Made by a program: the position numbers and the translations under genes. Under the pieces are notes generated by a model that made no database searches, was not told the DNA's origin, and saw only the letters and a program-made list of their open reading frames with translations. A stretch of 64,000 nt of DNA from JAGVIE01 sp964520905 (GTDB lineage Bacteria; Bacteroidota; Ignavibacteria; UBA10030; SZUA-254): assembly GCA_964520905.1 (NCBI GenBank), contig CAZFQL010000012.1:68007-132006 (forward strand), in the 5' to 3' direction. How positions within the stretch are numbered: the first letter of the stretch is position 1; every line of letters begins with the position of its first letter. Positions 32,971 through 42,250 of the stretch are shown piece after piece.

Positions 32971-33785
32971 CGACTTTTCTTACGGTTCGGTTTCTTCTTT
33001 GAAAACAGACGATCGAGATTCCATTCTTTGAGTCGGTTCAATGCTTTATAATTTGTCAGATCGAATTGTATCGGGGTAATCGACACATATTTATTGAAGA
33101 TTGCAATAAGATCGGTATCCTCGGCTGTATCTAACACATCCATTTTTCCCGTAAGCCAATAATATTCTTTGTTATTCGGATCGCGGCGTACATCGAAAGT
33201 ATCGTCCCATCGCGATTTTCCTTGTTTTGTTATGCGTATGCCGCGTATTGCTTTTTCTTTTAACGGCGGTACATTGACATTGAGCAACGTATCCTTAGGC
33301 AATCCATTTTTGAAGAGCAGTTCCGCAAGCTTTCGAGATATTTTTGCTGCGAACCGGAAATCCGGTTTATCGTAAGTTGTAAGAGAAACGGCGATGGAGG
33401 GAATGCCAAGTATAGTTCCTTCCGTCGCAGCCGATACTGTGCCGGAGTATATGATGTTGATGGCAGTATTGGATCCATGATTAATTCCGGAGATCAGCAA
33501 GTCGGGTTTCTCTTGGAGTATGGTTCGCACACCGATTTTGACGCTGTCGGCGGGCGTACCATCCACTCCATATCCAAAAAATTTACCGTTCTTAAAAAAT
33601 TTTCTTACTCTCAACGGGTAGTTCATTGTAATAGCATGACCGACTGCGCTACGTTGTTCATCGGGGGCAACGACGGTTACATCGGCAATTTTTTTCAATT
33701 CACCTACTAAGGCATAAATTCCGGGCGCGTCGATGCCGTCATCGTTCGAGACAAGAATGTGTAATCGTTTTTGTTTACCCTTCAC
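32967..33785 (-). CDS. surE: 5'/3'-nucleotidase SurE
   Basis: 272 aa. The N-terminal SurE signature LVSNDDGIDAPGIYAL holds the two metal-binding Asp. APDEQRSAVGHAIT and SGINHGSNTAINIIYSGTVS are also conserved. SurE dephosphorylates nucleoside 5'- and 3'-monophosphates in survival and stationary-phase metabolism. The C-terminus has a basic tail (KKPNRKKSR) beyond the usual fold. It is the last gene of the minus-strand envelope/cofactor operon, 8 bp behind panB. Confidence 0.94.
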   Translation of the reverse strand: MKGKQKRLHILVSNDDGIDAPGIYALVGELKKIADVTVVAPDEQRSAVGHAITMNYPLRVRKFFKNGKFFGYGVDGTPADSVKIGVRTILQEKPDLLISGINHGSNTAINIIYSGTVSAATEGTILGIPSIAVSLTTYDKPDFRFAAKISRKLAELLFKNGLPKDTLLNVNVPPLKEKAIRGIRITKQGKSRWDDTFDVRRDPNNKEYYWLTGKMDVLDTAEDTDLIAIFNKYVSITPIQFDLTNYKALNRLKEWNLDRLFSKKKPNRKKSR

Positions 33786-33793
33786 TTATGCGC

Positions 33794-34621
33794 CTAATAA
33801 CTTTCTTTATCGAGTGGAAATTTTTTTGACTTTACATCTGTAATATAAGTCAGGAATGCCTGCCGCATCGTATCAGCCAGCTCGGAATATCTGCGAACGA
33901 AACGCGGTTTGAATTCCTCTGTTAATCCCAACATGTCGTATACTACCAAAACCTGACCGTCACAATGCGGTCCCGCGCCGATACCGATTGTTGGTATTGA
34001 GATTGAATCGGTGACTCTCTTGGCTAATTTTGCAGGAATTTTTTCAAGTACAATTGAAAACACGCCGGCATCTGCCAGAACTTTAGCGTCGCGGATTAAT
34101 TCCTCGGCTTCGTCCTTTGTAGTTGCTCTAACCTCGTATGTCCCGAATTTGTTGATAGCTTGCGGCGTCAATCCTAAATGTCCCATCACCGGAATACCTA
34201 TCTTAACAAGATGTTTGACGATATCGGCGATATATTCTCCGCCTTCAAGTTTAACCGCGCCAACGCCGACCTCTTTCATTATTCTCCCTGCATTTCGTAC
34301 CGCATCATCTATGCTTGTCTGGAACGACATGAACGGCATATCGACCACAATCAATGCATTCTTGACGCCCCGCTTGACTGCTTTGGCATGATAGATCATG
34401 TCGTCGACAGTAACAGGGAGTGTTGTCTCATATCCATGAACTACATTACCGAGAGAATCGCCAACAAGTATCACGTCGACGCCAACTTGATCGAGGTATT
34501 TTGCAACGAGATAATCATAGGCGGTTAGCATGGCAATTTTCTCGCCGGTTTGTTTCATCATCATCACCGTCTTTGTGGTGACAACGCGCGGTTTCGGTGC
34601 AGCAGGTTTTTTTCTTTTCAT
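33794..34621 (-). CDS. panB: 3-methyl-2-oxobutanoate hydroxymethyltransferase (PanB)
   Basis: 275 aa. The TIM-barrel signature is complete: KIAMLTAYDYLVAKYLDQVG, VILVGDSLGNVVHGYETTLP (metal-binding Asp), VGAVKLEGG, VMGHLGLTPQ and GIGAGPHCDGQVLVVYDMLG. It converts alpha-ketoisovalerate plus methylene-tetrahydrofolate into ketopantoate, the first step of pantothenate and coenzyme A synthesis. A short Lys/Pro-rich N-terminal extension (KRKKPAAPKPR) precedes the barrel. No other pan genes are adjacent. Confidence 0.95.
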   Translation of the reverse strand: MKRKKPAAPKPRVVTTKTVMMMKQTGEKIAMLTAYDYLVAKYLDQVGVDVILVGDSLGNVVHGYETTLPVTVDDMIYHAKAVKRGVKNALIVVDMPFMSFQTSIDDAVRNAGRIMKEVGVGAVKLEGGEYIADIVKHLVKIGIPVMGHLGLTPQAINKFGTYEVRATTKDEAEELIRDAKVLADAGVFSIVLEKIPAKLAKRVTDSISIPTIGIGAGPHCDGQVLVVYDMLGLTEEFKPRFVRRYSELADTMRQAFLTYITDVKSKKFPLDKESY

Positions 34622-34662
34622 CGGTCTTATCGCCTCTTATTGATATCGGTTAGATATTTTTA

Positions 34663-35409
34663 TTATACGATTTCGTTTGCTATCGTATCATCAAAAATCA
34701 CATCACATCGTTCTTCAAAGCCATGCCTGATGCAATCTGCGGCTTCTTCGAATAAAACAGTTCTGCCTAAAATTGTTTCAGCGTCGGTTGTTCGCATGTT
34801 TAGGTCGTCTTCGAGTATCTCGCGTACATCTAGAATGTGCGGAGCCAGAAATTCCGTTATGCGGCGATGCTGAGGACCGAGCAGGAGGGAGCCGTGTTGT
34901 AAAATGACTGTTCCATATCGCCGCTGGGCGCTTCCTACAAGTTTGCGCCCTTCAAATTGGATTTCACTTTTTGCGGAACTTGAAAAACATGGGATGGACG
35001 ATTTATCCTTATAAAGTTTTCTGAAATTATCGTCATGGCTGGAAAGTTGCGCATCAATTCCCATGTATTGCAGTCCGCGAAGCAAGCATTCATTGACGAA
35101 ATGGTAGATAGCACGTGGTCCACGGTCGTTTATCTGCATAACAACGCTGTATGTTAATTCGTGTGCATGGAGGATCGCTCTGCCGCCTGTTGGTCTGCGG
35201 ATTAGATCAATTCCTGCTTCAGATAATTTGAGAGCGTCGAAATCCTGAATATTTTGGTTAAAACCAAGTGAAATCGCATGGGGTGACCATCCATAGATTC
35301 TGAGAAGATGCCCGTCTAAATTATTTTTGAGTTGAAAAGCTAATGACTCGTCAAACTCCATATTGAATGAACCGGAGCGAAATCCAGTATTCAAAAATTT
35401 CCACTTCAT
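34663..35409 (-). CDS. Lipoate/octanoate protein ligase family (LipM-like transferase)
   Basis: 248 aa. BPL/LplA/LipB fold: GWSPHAISLGFNQNIQDF, RRPTGGRAILHAHELTYSVV, and KLVGSAQRRYGTVILQHGS with the acyl-lysine-site Lys. A Cys in SIPCFSSSAKSEI aligns with the catalytic Cys of LipM-type octanoyltransferases. The protein lacks the C-terminal accessory domain of ATP-dependent LplA. A transferase moving octanoyl groups to lipoyl domains is thus the best guess; a short lipoate ligase is the alternative. Its ATG overlaps the lpxA stop (ATGA, 4 nt), so it is translationally coupled to lipid A genes. Confidence 0.8.
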   Translation of the reverse strand: MKWKFLNTGFRSGSFNMEFDESLAFQLKNNLDGHLLRIYGWSPHAISLGFNQNIQDFDALKLSEAGIDLIRRPTGGRAILHAHELTYSVVMQINDRGPRAIYHFVNECLLRGLQYMGIDAQLSSHDDNFRKLYKDKSSIPCFSSSAKSEIQFEGRKLVGSAQRRYGTVILQHGSLLLGPQHRRITEFLAPHILDVREILEDDLNMRTTDAETILGRTVLFEEAADCIRHGFEERCDVIFDDTIANEIV

Positions 35410-36191
35410 CGCTTCCTGCCGATGATACCGCGTTTACTTTTCTCTATGAATTCAATGACATGGCGTACTTCATCGGTCATCGTCGTCTCGCTCTTTATTT
35501 TTTCTACCGCCTGGGATACATTCAGATTTGAATAGTAAATAAGGCGGTAAGCGTTTTCTATAGATTGAATTTTTTCGTTTGAGAAGTTGCGCCTTCGTAA
35601 TCCGATGACGTTCAATCCTTTGAATGATAGAGGTTCAGAGCCGGCAAGAACATAAGGAGGTACATCCTTGGTAATGCGAAAACCGCCGCCTATCATCGAA
35701 TGTGCCCCAACAAATGAATACTGGTGGATTGCCACAAGTCCACCTACGACTACATGGTCTTCGATCACGCAATGCCCGCCCATGTTCGCTGAATTTGCGA
35801 GAATGACGTAGTTGCCGACCGAACAATCGTGTGCGATATGGGTGTATGCCATGAGGAAACAATGACTACCGAGCGTTGTTCTCATTGTTGCATGGGTGCC
35901 GCGGTTAAGAGTAGCGTATTCCCGGATTACATTATTGTCGCCAACTTCAAGAGTTGTCGCCTCACCGTGAAATTTTAAATCCTGTGGCAATGTGCCGAGA
36001 ACCGCGCCATGGTGTATCCGGCATTCTTTGCCGATCCGTGCGCCGTTCGCGATCAGAACGTTCGATGCAACGGTTGTTCCGCTTCCGATGATCACATCGT
36101 CTTCGATGATTGAGAAGGGACCTACGGTAACATTCTCACCGAGTTGAGCCTTTGGGCTGACTATAGCATGTGGATGAATGGTTATACTCAT
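35406..36191 (-). CDS. lpxA: UDP-N-acetylglucosamine O-acyltransferase (LpxA)
   Basis: 261 aa, the standard LpxA length. The left-handed beta-helix shows hexapeptide repeats from IHPHAIVSPKAQLGENVTV on. The active-site His lies in FLMAYTHIAHDCSVG, and GGLVAIHQYSFVGAHSMIGG is typical. The C-terminal helical domain (GLNVIGLRRRNFSNEKIQSI) distinguishes it from LpxD. It transfers the 3-hydroxyacyl chain to UDP-GlcNAc, the first lipid A step. It lies 33 bp behind lpxC/fabZ. Confidence 0.95.
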   Translation of the reverse strand: MSITIHPHAIVSPKAQLGENVTVGPFSIIEDDVIIGSGTTVASNVLIANGARIGKECRIHHGAVLGTLPQDLKFHGEATTLEVGDNNVIREYATLNRGTHATMRTTLGSHCFLMAYTHIAHDCSVGNYVILANSANMGGHCVIEDHVVVGGLVAIHQYSFVGAHSMIGGGFRITKDVPPYVLAGSEPLSFKGLNVIGLRRRNFSNEKIQSIENAYRLIYYSNLNVSQAVEKIKSETTMTDEVRHVIEFIEKSKRGIIGRKR

Positions 36192-36224
36192 ATTTCAATA
36201 AGTAATTAGAAAATTAGTTTATGA

Positions 36225-37646
36225 TTAAAGTTTTTTCCCATTTTCAAAACTATCCCTGTCAACGATTGCGGCGCTAAGTTCGGCTTCCGCCGCCAGCTCG
36301 CCATTTCGATATGCCTTTCCTTCGAGTAAGGCAATTTTCGAACGCCTGTTTTTTAAAAGAACTTCAAGTATGAGTTGATCGCCCGGGACAACCTGCTTAC
36401 GAAATTTTGCATTACTAATAGTTGTGAACATCGCTAATTTGCCTTCTGGGTTTTCAAGTCCATTCAGCAATAATATACCGCCTACCTGAGCCATTGCTTC
36501 GATAATCAGAACACCCGGCATAACAGGTCTGCCGGGAAAATGTCCCTGGAAAAACCATTCATTAATGCTAACGTTTTTTACGCCGACAATTTTCTCGTCA
36601 AGATGGAAATCAATTATCTTATCAACAAGTAAGAATGGATACCGATGCGGTAAAATTTTGTGCAGGGCATTTATATCGAATACAATGCCTTCTTTCTTTT
36701 CGAACTGATATTTTTTTATCAGCGCTTGCTGTTGATAGAGTTTACGGATTTTCTTTGCAAATTCAACATTGCTCGCATGACCCGGACGCGCCGCAAGAAT
36801 CTGAGCTTTAAACGGAGCGCCGATTAGCGCAAGATCACCCATTAAATCCAGAAGTTTGTGGCGTGCAGGTTCATTCTTGTAGCGTAATACCTTATCGTTT
36901 AATATTCCATTACTTCCTATGACTAAAGATTCTTTAAGTCCCAATTTTTTCGTAATTCGTTTTATCTTATCCGGAGTGAGGTCTTCGTCGGCTATCACTA
37001 TGGCATTATCCAAAGTGCCGCCGCGTATCAATCCTTGCGCATGCAAAGATTCTACTTCATGAAGAAAGCAGAATGTGCGTGCAGATGCAAATTCATCAAG
37101 GAATTCCTTTTCAAGATTAAACAACCCGGTATGCTGACTGCCAAGAGCAGGATTTTGATAATCGATCATTACGGTTAAGCGATAATCGTCGGTTGGTAAG
37201 GCAACGATATCGACTCCTTTTTTTTCATCGATGTAGCGCACCGTCTGATCTATGATCAAATAATCTTTCGGTGCATCCTGTATTTCAAATTCGGATTTGA
37301 GGAGCGCATCTGCAAATGGTTTTGCACTGCCGTCGCCGATGGGTGGTTCAATGTTATCAAGCTCAATGACGATATTATCAATTTGCAGACCGACTATTGC
37401 CGCCAGGATATGCTCGACAGTGTGAACCTTTGCTTCTCCGTATTGAAGCGTTGTCCCGCGGGCTACCTCTACAACAAAGTCGACAAGCGCCGGAATTTCC
37501 GGATGGCCCGGCAGGTCGGTTCGTCGGAATCGTATTCCGTAATTTATCGGTGCGGGTCGGAATGTTAGCTTGGTCGTAACGCCGGTATGCAAACCGTAGC
37601 CGGATATCGATATCGGTTGTTTGATGGTTCGTTGCTGTTCTAACAT
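36225..37646 (-). CDS. lpxC/fabZ: Bifunctional LpxC deacetylase / FabZ hydroxyacyl-ACP dehydratase
   Basis: 473 aa fusion. LpxC part at about residues 1-285: GYGLHTGVTTKLTFRPAP, HTVEHILAAIVG (Zn ligand His) and EPARHKLLDLMGDLALIG (Zn ligands His and Asp). FabZ part at about 320-465: LPHRYPFLLVDKI with the catalytic His, and GHFPGRPVMPGVLIIEAMAQ with the catalytic Glu. LpxC commits UDP-GlcNAc to lipid A; FabZ dehydrates 3-hydroxyacyl-ACP and competes for the same acyl pool. The fusion is characteristic of Bacteroidota/Chlorobi-type genomes and supports the taxonomic placement. Confidence 0.96.
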   Translation of the reverse strand: MLEQQRTIKQPISISGYGLHTGVTTKLTFRPAPINYGIRFRRTDLPGHPEIPALVDFVVEVARGTTLQYGEAKVHTVEHILAAIVGLQIDNIVIELDNIEPPIGDGSAKPFADALLKSEFEIQDAPKDYLIIDQTVRYIDEKKGVDIVALPTDDYRLTVMIDYQNPALGSQHTGLFNLEKEFLDEFASARTFCFLHEVESLHAQGLIRGGTLDNAIVIADEDLTPDKIKRITKKLGLKESLVIGSNGILNDKVLRYKNEPARHKLLDLMGDLALIGAPFKAQILAARPGHASNVEFAKKIRKLYQQQALIKKYQFEKKEGIVFDINALHKILPHRYPFLLVDKIIDFHLDEKIVGVKNVSINEWFFQGHFPGRPVMPGVLIIEAMAQVGGILLLNGLENPEGKLAMFTTISNAKFRKQVVPGDQLILEVLLKNRRSKIALLEGKAYRNGELAAEAELSAAIVDRDSFENGKKL

Positions 37647-37656
37647 AGATGATCCT

Positions 37657-38727
37657 TTATACGTCTTTCCGATTGGATTTCAATAGTAGCTCGAGTTCTT
37701 CGATCTTCTTTTGCATGTTTCTAATTTCATGCAGTAATGCGGGTAATTGTCCGACTGCCGCCTGAATTTTCAACGTTTCATGAAGTTCTTTTGCGGGATA
37801 TCCAAACCAAATCTTACCGGGTTGATCGATTGTTTTTGGAACTCCCGATTGTGCGCCAATAGATGTGTTATCGGCGATCGTGATATGTCCTGTCAATCCG
37901 ACCTGTCCGCCGAACGAACAATGCTTCCCGATTTTCGAACTCCCTGAAATTCCGGTTTGCGCCGCTATCACCGTATGTTCACCGATAATAACATTGTGTG
38001 CAATTTGGATCAGGTTATCTAACTTAGCGCCCATTTTGATTCTGGTTTCTCCGAGCGTTGCTCTATCGATTGTGCAATTGGCGCCTATCTCGACATCATC
38101 CTCGATGAACACAATCCCCCGTTGAGGAATTTTTTCGTAGGTTCCATCTTCCTTGGGAACGAAACCAAAACCATCGCTTCCAATTACTGTTCCGGAGTGT
38201 ATGACAACACGATCTCCAATCCAGCAATATTCACGTATGGTAACATTCGGATAAATGAGCGTATTAGATCCGATATGGACATGATCACCGAGTACGGTTC
38301 CGGGATGGATAGCTGTTTTTGAATCGATGACACAGTGCTCACCGATGACAACATGAGCGCCGATTGCTGTTTCTTCAGCCAGCTTTGCGGTTTTGGAAAT
38401 CACTGCCGTAGGATGTATACCGATCGGGAGAGGTTGTGGTAATGGCGAGAACTTATCGATAAGCTGTAAAAATGATTGGTACGGATCTTCAACTCTCACT
38501 ATCGAGATCGGATTTTCCCGGCGCTGTAATTCTTCAAATTCCGTCCCTTTTGTTAGAAGTATTGCTGAGGCTGATGTAGTTCTTAAATATTTTTTGTATT
38601 TAAGATTGGCAAGAAAAGTTATATCACCGGGATGTGCGTCCTCAATCTTAGCAACGTTAGTAATTTCGACATCTTTATTGCCGGATATATCCCCGTGAAT
38701 AAGTCCGGCAATTTCATCTAATCTCAT
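37657..38727 (-). CDS. lpxD: UDP-3-O-acylglucosamine N-acyltransferase (LpxD)
   Basis: 356 aa, the usual length. The N-terminal uridine-binding domain (MRLDEIAGLIHGDISGNKDV; DITFLANLKYKKYL) is followed by many left-handed helix hexapeptides (IGSNTLIYPNVTIREYCWIG). GSDGFGFVPKEDG, IAHNVIIGEHTVIAAQ (catalytic His) and a C-terminal helix complete it. It adds the second 3-hydroxyacyl chain in lipid A synthesis. It lies 10 bp upstream of lpxC/fabZ and 2 bp behind the second skp-like gene. Confidence 0.96.
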   Translation of the reverse strand: MRLDEIAGLIHGDISGNKDVEITNVAKIEDAHPGDITFLANLKYKKYLRTTSASAILLTKGTEFEELQRRENPISIVRVEDPYQSFLQLIDKFSPLPQPLPIGIHPTAVISKTAKLAEETAIGAHVVIGEHCVIDSKTAIHPGTVLGDHVHIGSNTLIYPNVTIREYCWIGDRVVIHSGTVIGSDGFGFVPKEDGTYEKIPQRGIVFIEDDVEIGANCTIDRATLGETRIKMGAKLDNLIQIAHNVIIGEHTVIAAQTGISGSSKIGKHCSFGGQVGLTGHITIADNTSIGAQSGVPKTIDQPGKIWFGYPAKELHETLKIQAAVGQLPALLHEIRNMQKKIEELELLLKSNRKDV

Positions 38728-38729
38728 TC

Positions 38730-39260
38730 TTACTTATTTGGCGATGTTAAACGTTCTATTACTTTATCGGTCAGGTCATACTTATCGTTCGAGTACATCA
38801 ACAGTATATCGCCGCTCTTGTCGAAGATATAATCGTAATCGTCTTCCTTTGCGATATCCTGAAGCATTTTGAAAATTTTATTTTGGATGGGCTTAATCAA
38901 CTCATTTTGTTTGTTGAATAGCTCGCCATTCTGCCCGAATTTTTTACTTCTGAAATCGACAATCTTCTTATCCATGTCCTGCAATTCTTTTTCAGTTTCA
39001 GCCCGAAGCTGATCGGTGAGGATGAGTTTCTTCTTGTCGTATTCCTGGAATTTTTTCTGCCACTCATTTTGCATCTTTGCAAGTTCGCTTTGCCACTGTG
39101 CGACCAGATTATCGATCTGGCGCTGGGCATCTTGAGCGTCGGGCAGCTTGTCCATAATTGTTTTCGAATTTACCCAACCGATCTTCGATTGTGCGTAACC
39201 CGGTTGAATTAATAATATGAAAAATATCGATAGAACGAGAGTTATCTTGACAGTTCGCAT
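38730..39260 (-). CDS. OmpH/Skp family periplasmic chaperone (second copy)
   Basis: 176 aa with a signal peptide (LVLSIFFILLIQPGYAQ) and the Skp/OmpH motif KIGWVNSKTIMDKLPDAQDA. A long charged coiled-coil (about residues 50-110) and the C-terminal DYDYIFDKSGDILLMYS strand follow. Trimeric Skp shields unfolded outer-membrane proteins on the way to BamA. It stands 16 bp behind a related gene of the same family, a tandem pair between bamA and lpxD. Confidence 0.9.
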   Translation of the reverse strand: MRTVKITLVLSIFFILLIQPGYAQSKIGWVNSKTIMDKLPDAQDAQRQIDNLVAQWQSELAKMQNEWQKKFQEYDKKKLILTDQLRAETEKELQDMDKKIVDFRSKKFGQNGELFNKQNELIKPIQNKIFKMLQDIAKEDDYDYIFDKSGDILLMYSNDKYDLTDKVIERLTSPNK

Positions 39261-39276
39261 AATTGGCCTCTGAGAT

Positions 39277-39813
39277 TTATTTACCGCGTTTTAATCGATC
39301 TATAACCAGATTCGTATAATCATATTTCGGCTCACCGTAGAGTAGAACTATGATTTGTTCGTTGCGGTCGAACATGAATTGGATTTTTTCTTCCTTTGCC
39401 ACAAGTTCGATGACTTTCATGACTTTTAGTTTGATCGGGCGTAGTAGGGAATCAGTCGCAATTGCAAGCTCCCCGTCATTTCCGAATTTCTCCTGACGAA
39501 ATTGATACCCCCTTTGTTCTAACGCAACAAGTTCTTCACGTTGCGTTCGTTTCTCATCTTCTTTGAGCAGGGGTTCTTTTTTCTGGAATTCTTCATAGCG
39601 CTGTTGAAGATCTTTACTCATACGCTCCAACTCTGCCTGCCACTGCTTACCTATGGCATCGAGTTTCTTATTGGCTTCAATCGCATCAGGATATTCCTGT
39701 AGAATTTTTGCTGAATTGACATATCCAATCTTCAGTGATTGAGCGGAGACTTGTGTCGCGTAAGAGACACTTAACAGTAAGATGATCGAGATGAAAAAAA
39801 GAAATCGATTCAC
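39277..39813 (-). CDS. OmpH/Skp family periplasmic chaperone (first copy)
   Basis: 178 aa. Signal peptide (FISIILLLSVSYATQVSAQ), then LKIGYVNSAKILQEYPDAIEA, a coiled-coil rich in Glu/Lys/Arg and the C-terminal IQFMFDRNEQIIVLLYGEPK. It shares the layout and many positions with the neighbouring copy, so the pair arose by tandem duplication and may form mixed trimers (inference). bamA lies just upstream in the transcript, as in many Gram-negative genomes. Confidence 0.9.
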   Translation of the reverse strand: MNRFLFFISIILLLSVSYATQVSAQSLKIGYVNSAKILQEYPDAIEANKKLDAIGKQWQAELERMSKDLQQRYEEFQKKEPLLKEDEKRTQREELVALEQRGYQFRQEKFGNDGELAIATDSLLRPIKLKVMKVIELVAKEEKIQFMFDRNEQIIVLLYGEPKYDYTNLVIDRLKRGK

Positions 39814-39856
39814 ATGAACCTCATTAAATTGTGATTGATAAGAAATAAGTTAGTCA

Positions 39857-42247
39857 TTAAAATCCTCTTCCGAATTGGAAATGGAAACGCCAGCCGTCCG
39901 GCTTTCCGTCTTTCGGTGAAACATCGTCGGCGCCATAGCCATAATCGAATCCGATCATTCCAAGCGGCTGGATCAGTATTCGCGCGCCGAAACCATAGGA
40001 TCTCTTAAGATCCAAAAAATCCGTGTGAACAAAATCTTTGTAAACATTTCCTCCTTCGGCAAATCCGAGAAGGTATATCGGCATGGGATTGAGAGTGAGC
40101 GCAAGCCGTAGTTCCAATGTATGCTTGTTTAGAACGCGGCCCCCCTCTTCTACTCCACTGCTATTTACCGGACCCACGCTTCTATCTTCGTAACCGCGTA
40201 ATGGTGTAGTCGAAACATACCCAACCATCGTCCCGCCCATATAGAAGAATTCGATTGGCGGAATTATTGAATTATGATGAAATCCATTTAAGTATCCCAG
40301 GTTGGAACCTGCATATAATACGAGTCTGCTCGATCCGAATACTGGGATGTACCATTCGGCATTGAACAGCCATTTATGAAAATCTACATCACCCGGTAAA
40401 AACGGTCCGCCGGAAATCTCGGTTGATAATGATACGTTCGATCCAACGGAGGGGAAAATGGGATTATCTGTGCTGTTACGCGATAATGATTGTGTAATAC
40501 TAAATTGTTTTGTTTTTCCAAGTTCATAATAGAGACTTCCTCCGGCATCGCGGATATCGTTGCTCTGGAATTTAGCTATCCAATCGGCGCGACAATAGTT
40601 ATCGGGCCAGTTTAATCTGCGTCCGATTCGAACAGAGATACCTGTCTGGCGTAGATCCCATGTATAATTTTGTCTTGTATCATAGAGGCTGACACCGAGT
40701 GTGGTTGGTCTGTCGTTCAACCAGGGTTCTGTAAAACTAAGTGAGAATGTCCTGAATCTGGCGCCTTCGCCGAATTGCCAATCGAAACTGAGCGTTTGTC
40801 CTGCCCCGCCTGCGAGTGGTTCACGGAGTGAAAAATTCGTTATTGTAAACCCGAGCGCTCCTGTAACTCCGTAAGCGCCGCTGTATCCTACAGAGGCATT
40901 CACATTGTCGCTTGATTTTTCTTCAACTTCATAGATTATATCAACGGTCTGATCGTCGACAAAACGCGTATCGGGTTTTAATTTTTCCGGGTTGAAATAA
41001 TTCAGTTGTGAAAGTTGCCGGAGACTTCGTATAATTAGCGCCCGGCTGAAGTAATCGCCCGGACGGGTGAAGAGTTCACGTCGTATCACGTTATCTCGGG
41101 TTTTACGATTTCCCTTGATGTCGACCTGCCCGATCCGGAATTGATTGCGTTCATAGACATGGATAGCAATATCCAAGCTGTCTTTCCCGACTCGTTTGAT
41201 ATCCGGGTCTAAATTAAAACGAAGGTAACCATCGTCTAAGTATAACGAGGCGACGTCGCTCTGATCCTCATTGCCTCTCAAATTTTGGTCAAATTTTTCT
41301 TCATCATATATCATCCCCGGTGAAAATCCCAATCGTTCCTTGAGTATATCGGCTGAATATACGGTGTTGCCTTCCCATGAAACGGATTTGATTTTATACT
41401 GGTCGCCCTCTAGCAAATTGATTAAGATGTTCATCCTTTCCTTATCGGATGTGTACCATATCGAATCGGAAATTATCTCCGCATCAATGTAACCGTTTTT
41501 CTTGTAGAGTTTAACGAGACGACGCTTATCTTCTTCGTATTTTTTACTTTCAAATTTTGGATTGGCGAGTATAAAATGCCACCATCTTTTTTCTTTAGTG
41601 TCTTCGAACTCGCCTTTAAGATCGCTGTTAGTAAATGCCTTATTCCCCGAAAAAGTAATCTGATTGATGGTTAACTTTGGTCCTTCATCGATATTTAATT
41701 CGAGAACAATACGGTTAGATTTGCTGGAGTCGATAATTTTTGATTCCGGTTTGACTTCAGCGAGAAGGTGTCCTTCTTCCTCGTAAAGAGCTTTGATATT
41801 CTTTACGACTTTATTGATATCATCGGGCGTTATTATTTGGCCATTAATCAAAGTCACTTTCTTTTTTACGTCATCTTCACTCACATCGTCTGTACCTTTG
41901 ATTTCGACTTTATCGAGTCGTGGCATTTCTTTTACCTTAATGAGGAGAAAGATGCCATTATCGACTTTACGATCAATAATTATTTGAATATCTGAAAATA
42001 TTCGTAATGCCCAGAGTCGCTGGGTCGCCTGTCTTGTTTCGTCGCCGGGGATCGAAATTACATCGCCGACTTTTAAACCCGAGTTTGCAATTATGGCGCC
42101 GCTCTCGGTGCCGCCCTGGGTATTATTTCCATCGACCGAAATACCCAGTATCTGAAATTGTTCCGGCTTCACACGTTGAGCGAATAGACCGGTTGAATCT
42201 ATTGACAAAAAACAGCCGATTAGAATTAATACATTGAGAATGCGCAA
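39857..42247 (-). CDS. bamA: Outer-membrane assembly factor BamA
   Basis: 796 aa. Signal peptide (LIGCFLSIDSTGLFAQ), five POTRA-like domains at about residues 30-430 (QILGISVDGNNTQGG; MPRLDKVEIKGTDDVSEDDV; FRIGQVDIKGNRKTRDNVIR) and a C-terminal Omp85 barrel. The last strand ends GWRFHFQFGRGF, with a terminal aromatic. A VGYVSTTPLRGYEDRSVGP segment is consistent with the L6 region carrying the RGY-type motif. It inserts beta-barrel proteins into the outer membrane, including those acting with the lipid A products of its downstream neighbours. It starts 3 bp behind uppS. Confidence 0.94.
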   Translation of the reverse strand: MRILNVLILIGCFLSIDSTGLFAQRVKPEQFQILGISVDGNNTQGGTESGAIIANSGLKVGDVISIPGDETRQATQRLWALRIFSDIQIIIDRKVDNGIFLLIKVKEMPRLDKVEIKGTDDVSEDDVKKKVTLINGQIITPDDINKVVKNIKALYEEEGHLLAEVKPESKIIDSSKSNRIVLELNIDEGPKLTINQITFSGNKAFTNSDLKGEFEDTKEKRWWHFILANPKFESKKYEEDKRRLVKLYKKNGYIDAEIISDSIWYTSDKERMNILINLLEGDQYKIKSVSWEGNTVYSADILKERLGFSPGMIYDEEKFDQNLRGNEDQSDVASLYLDDGYLRFNLDPDIKRVGKDSLDIAIHVYERNQFRIGQVDIKGNRKTRDNVIRRELFTRPGDYFSRALIIRSLRQLSQLNYFNPEKLKPDTRFVDDQTVDIIYEVEEKSSDNVNASVGYSGAYGVTGALGFTITNFSLREPLAGGAGQTLSFDWQFGEGARFRTFSLSFTEPWLNDRPTTLGVSLYDTRQNYTWDLRQTGISVRIGRRLNWPDNYCRADWIAKFQSNDIRDAGGSLYYELGKTKQFSITQSLSRNSTDNPIFPSVGSNVSLSTEISGGPFLPGDVDFHKWLFNAEWYIPVFGSSRLVLYAGSNLGYLNGFHHNSIIPPIEFFYMGGTMVGYVSTTPLRGYEDRSVGPVNSSGVEEGGRVLNKHTLELRLALTLNPMPIYLLGFAEGGNVYKDFVHTDFLDLKRSYGFGARILIQPLGMIGFDYGYGADDVSPKDGKPDGWRFHFQFGRGF

Positions 42248-42250
42248 GTT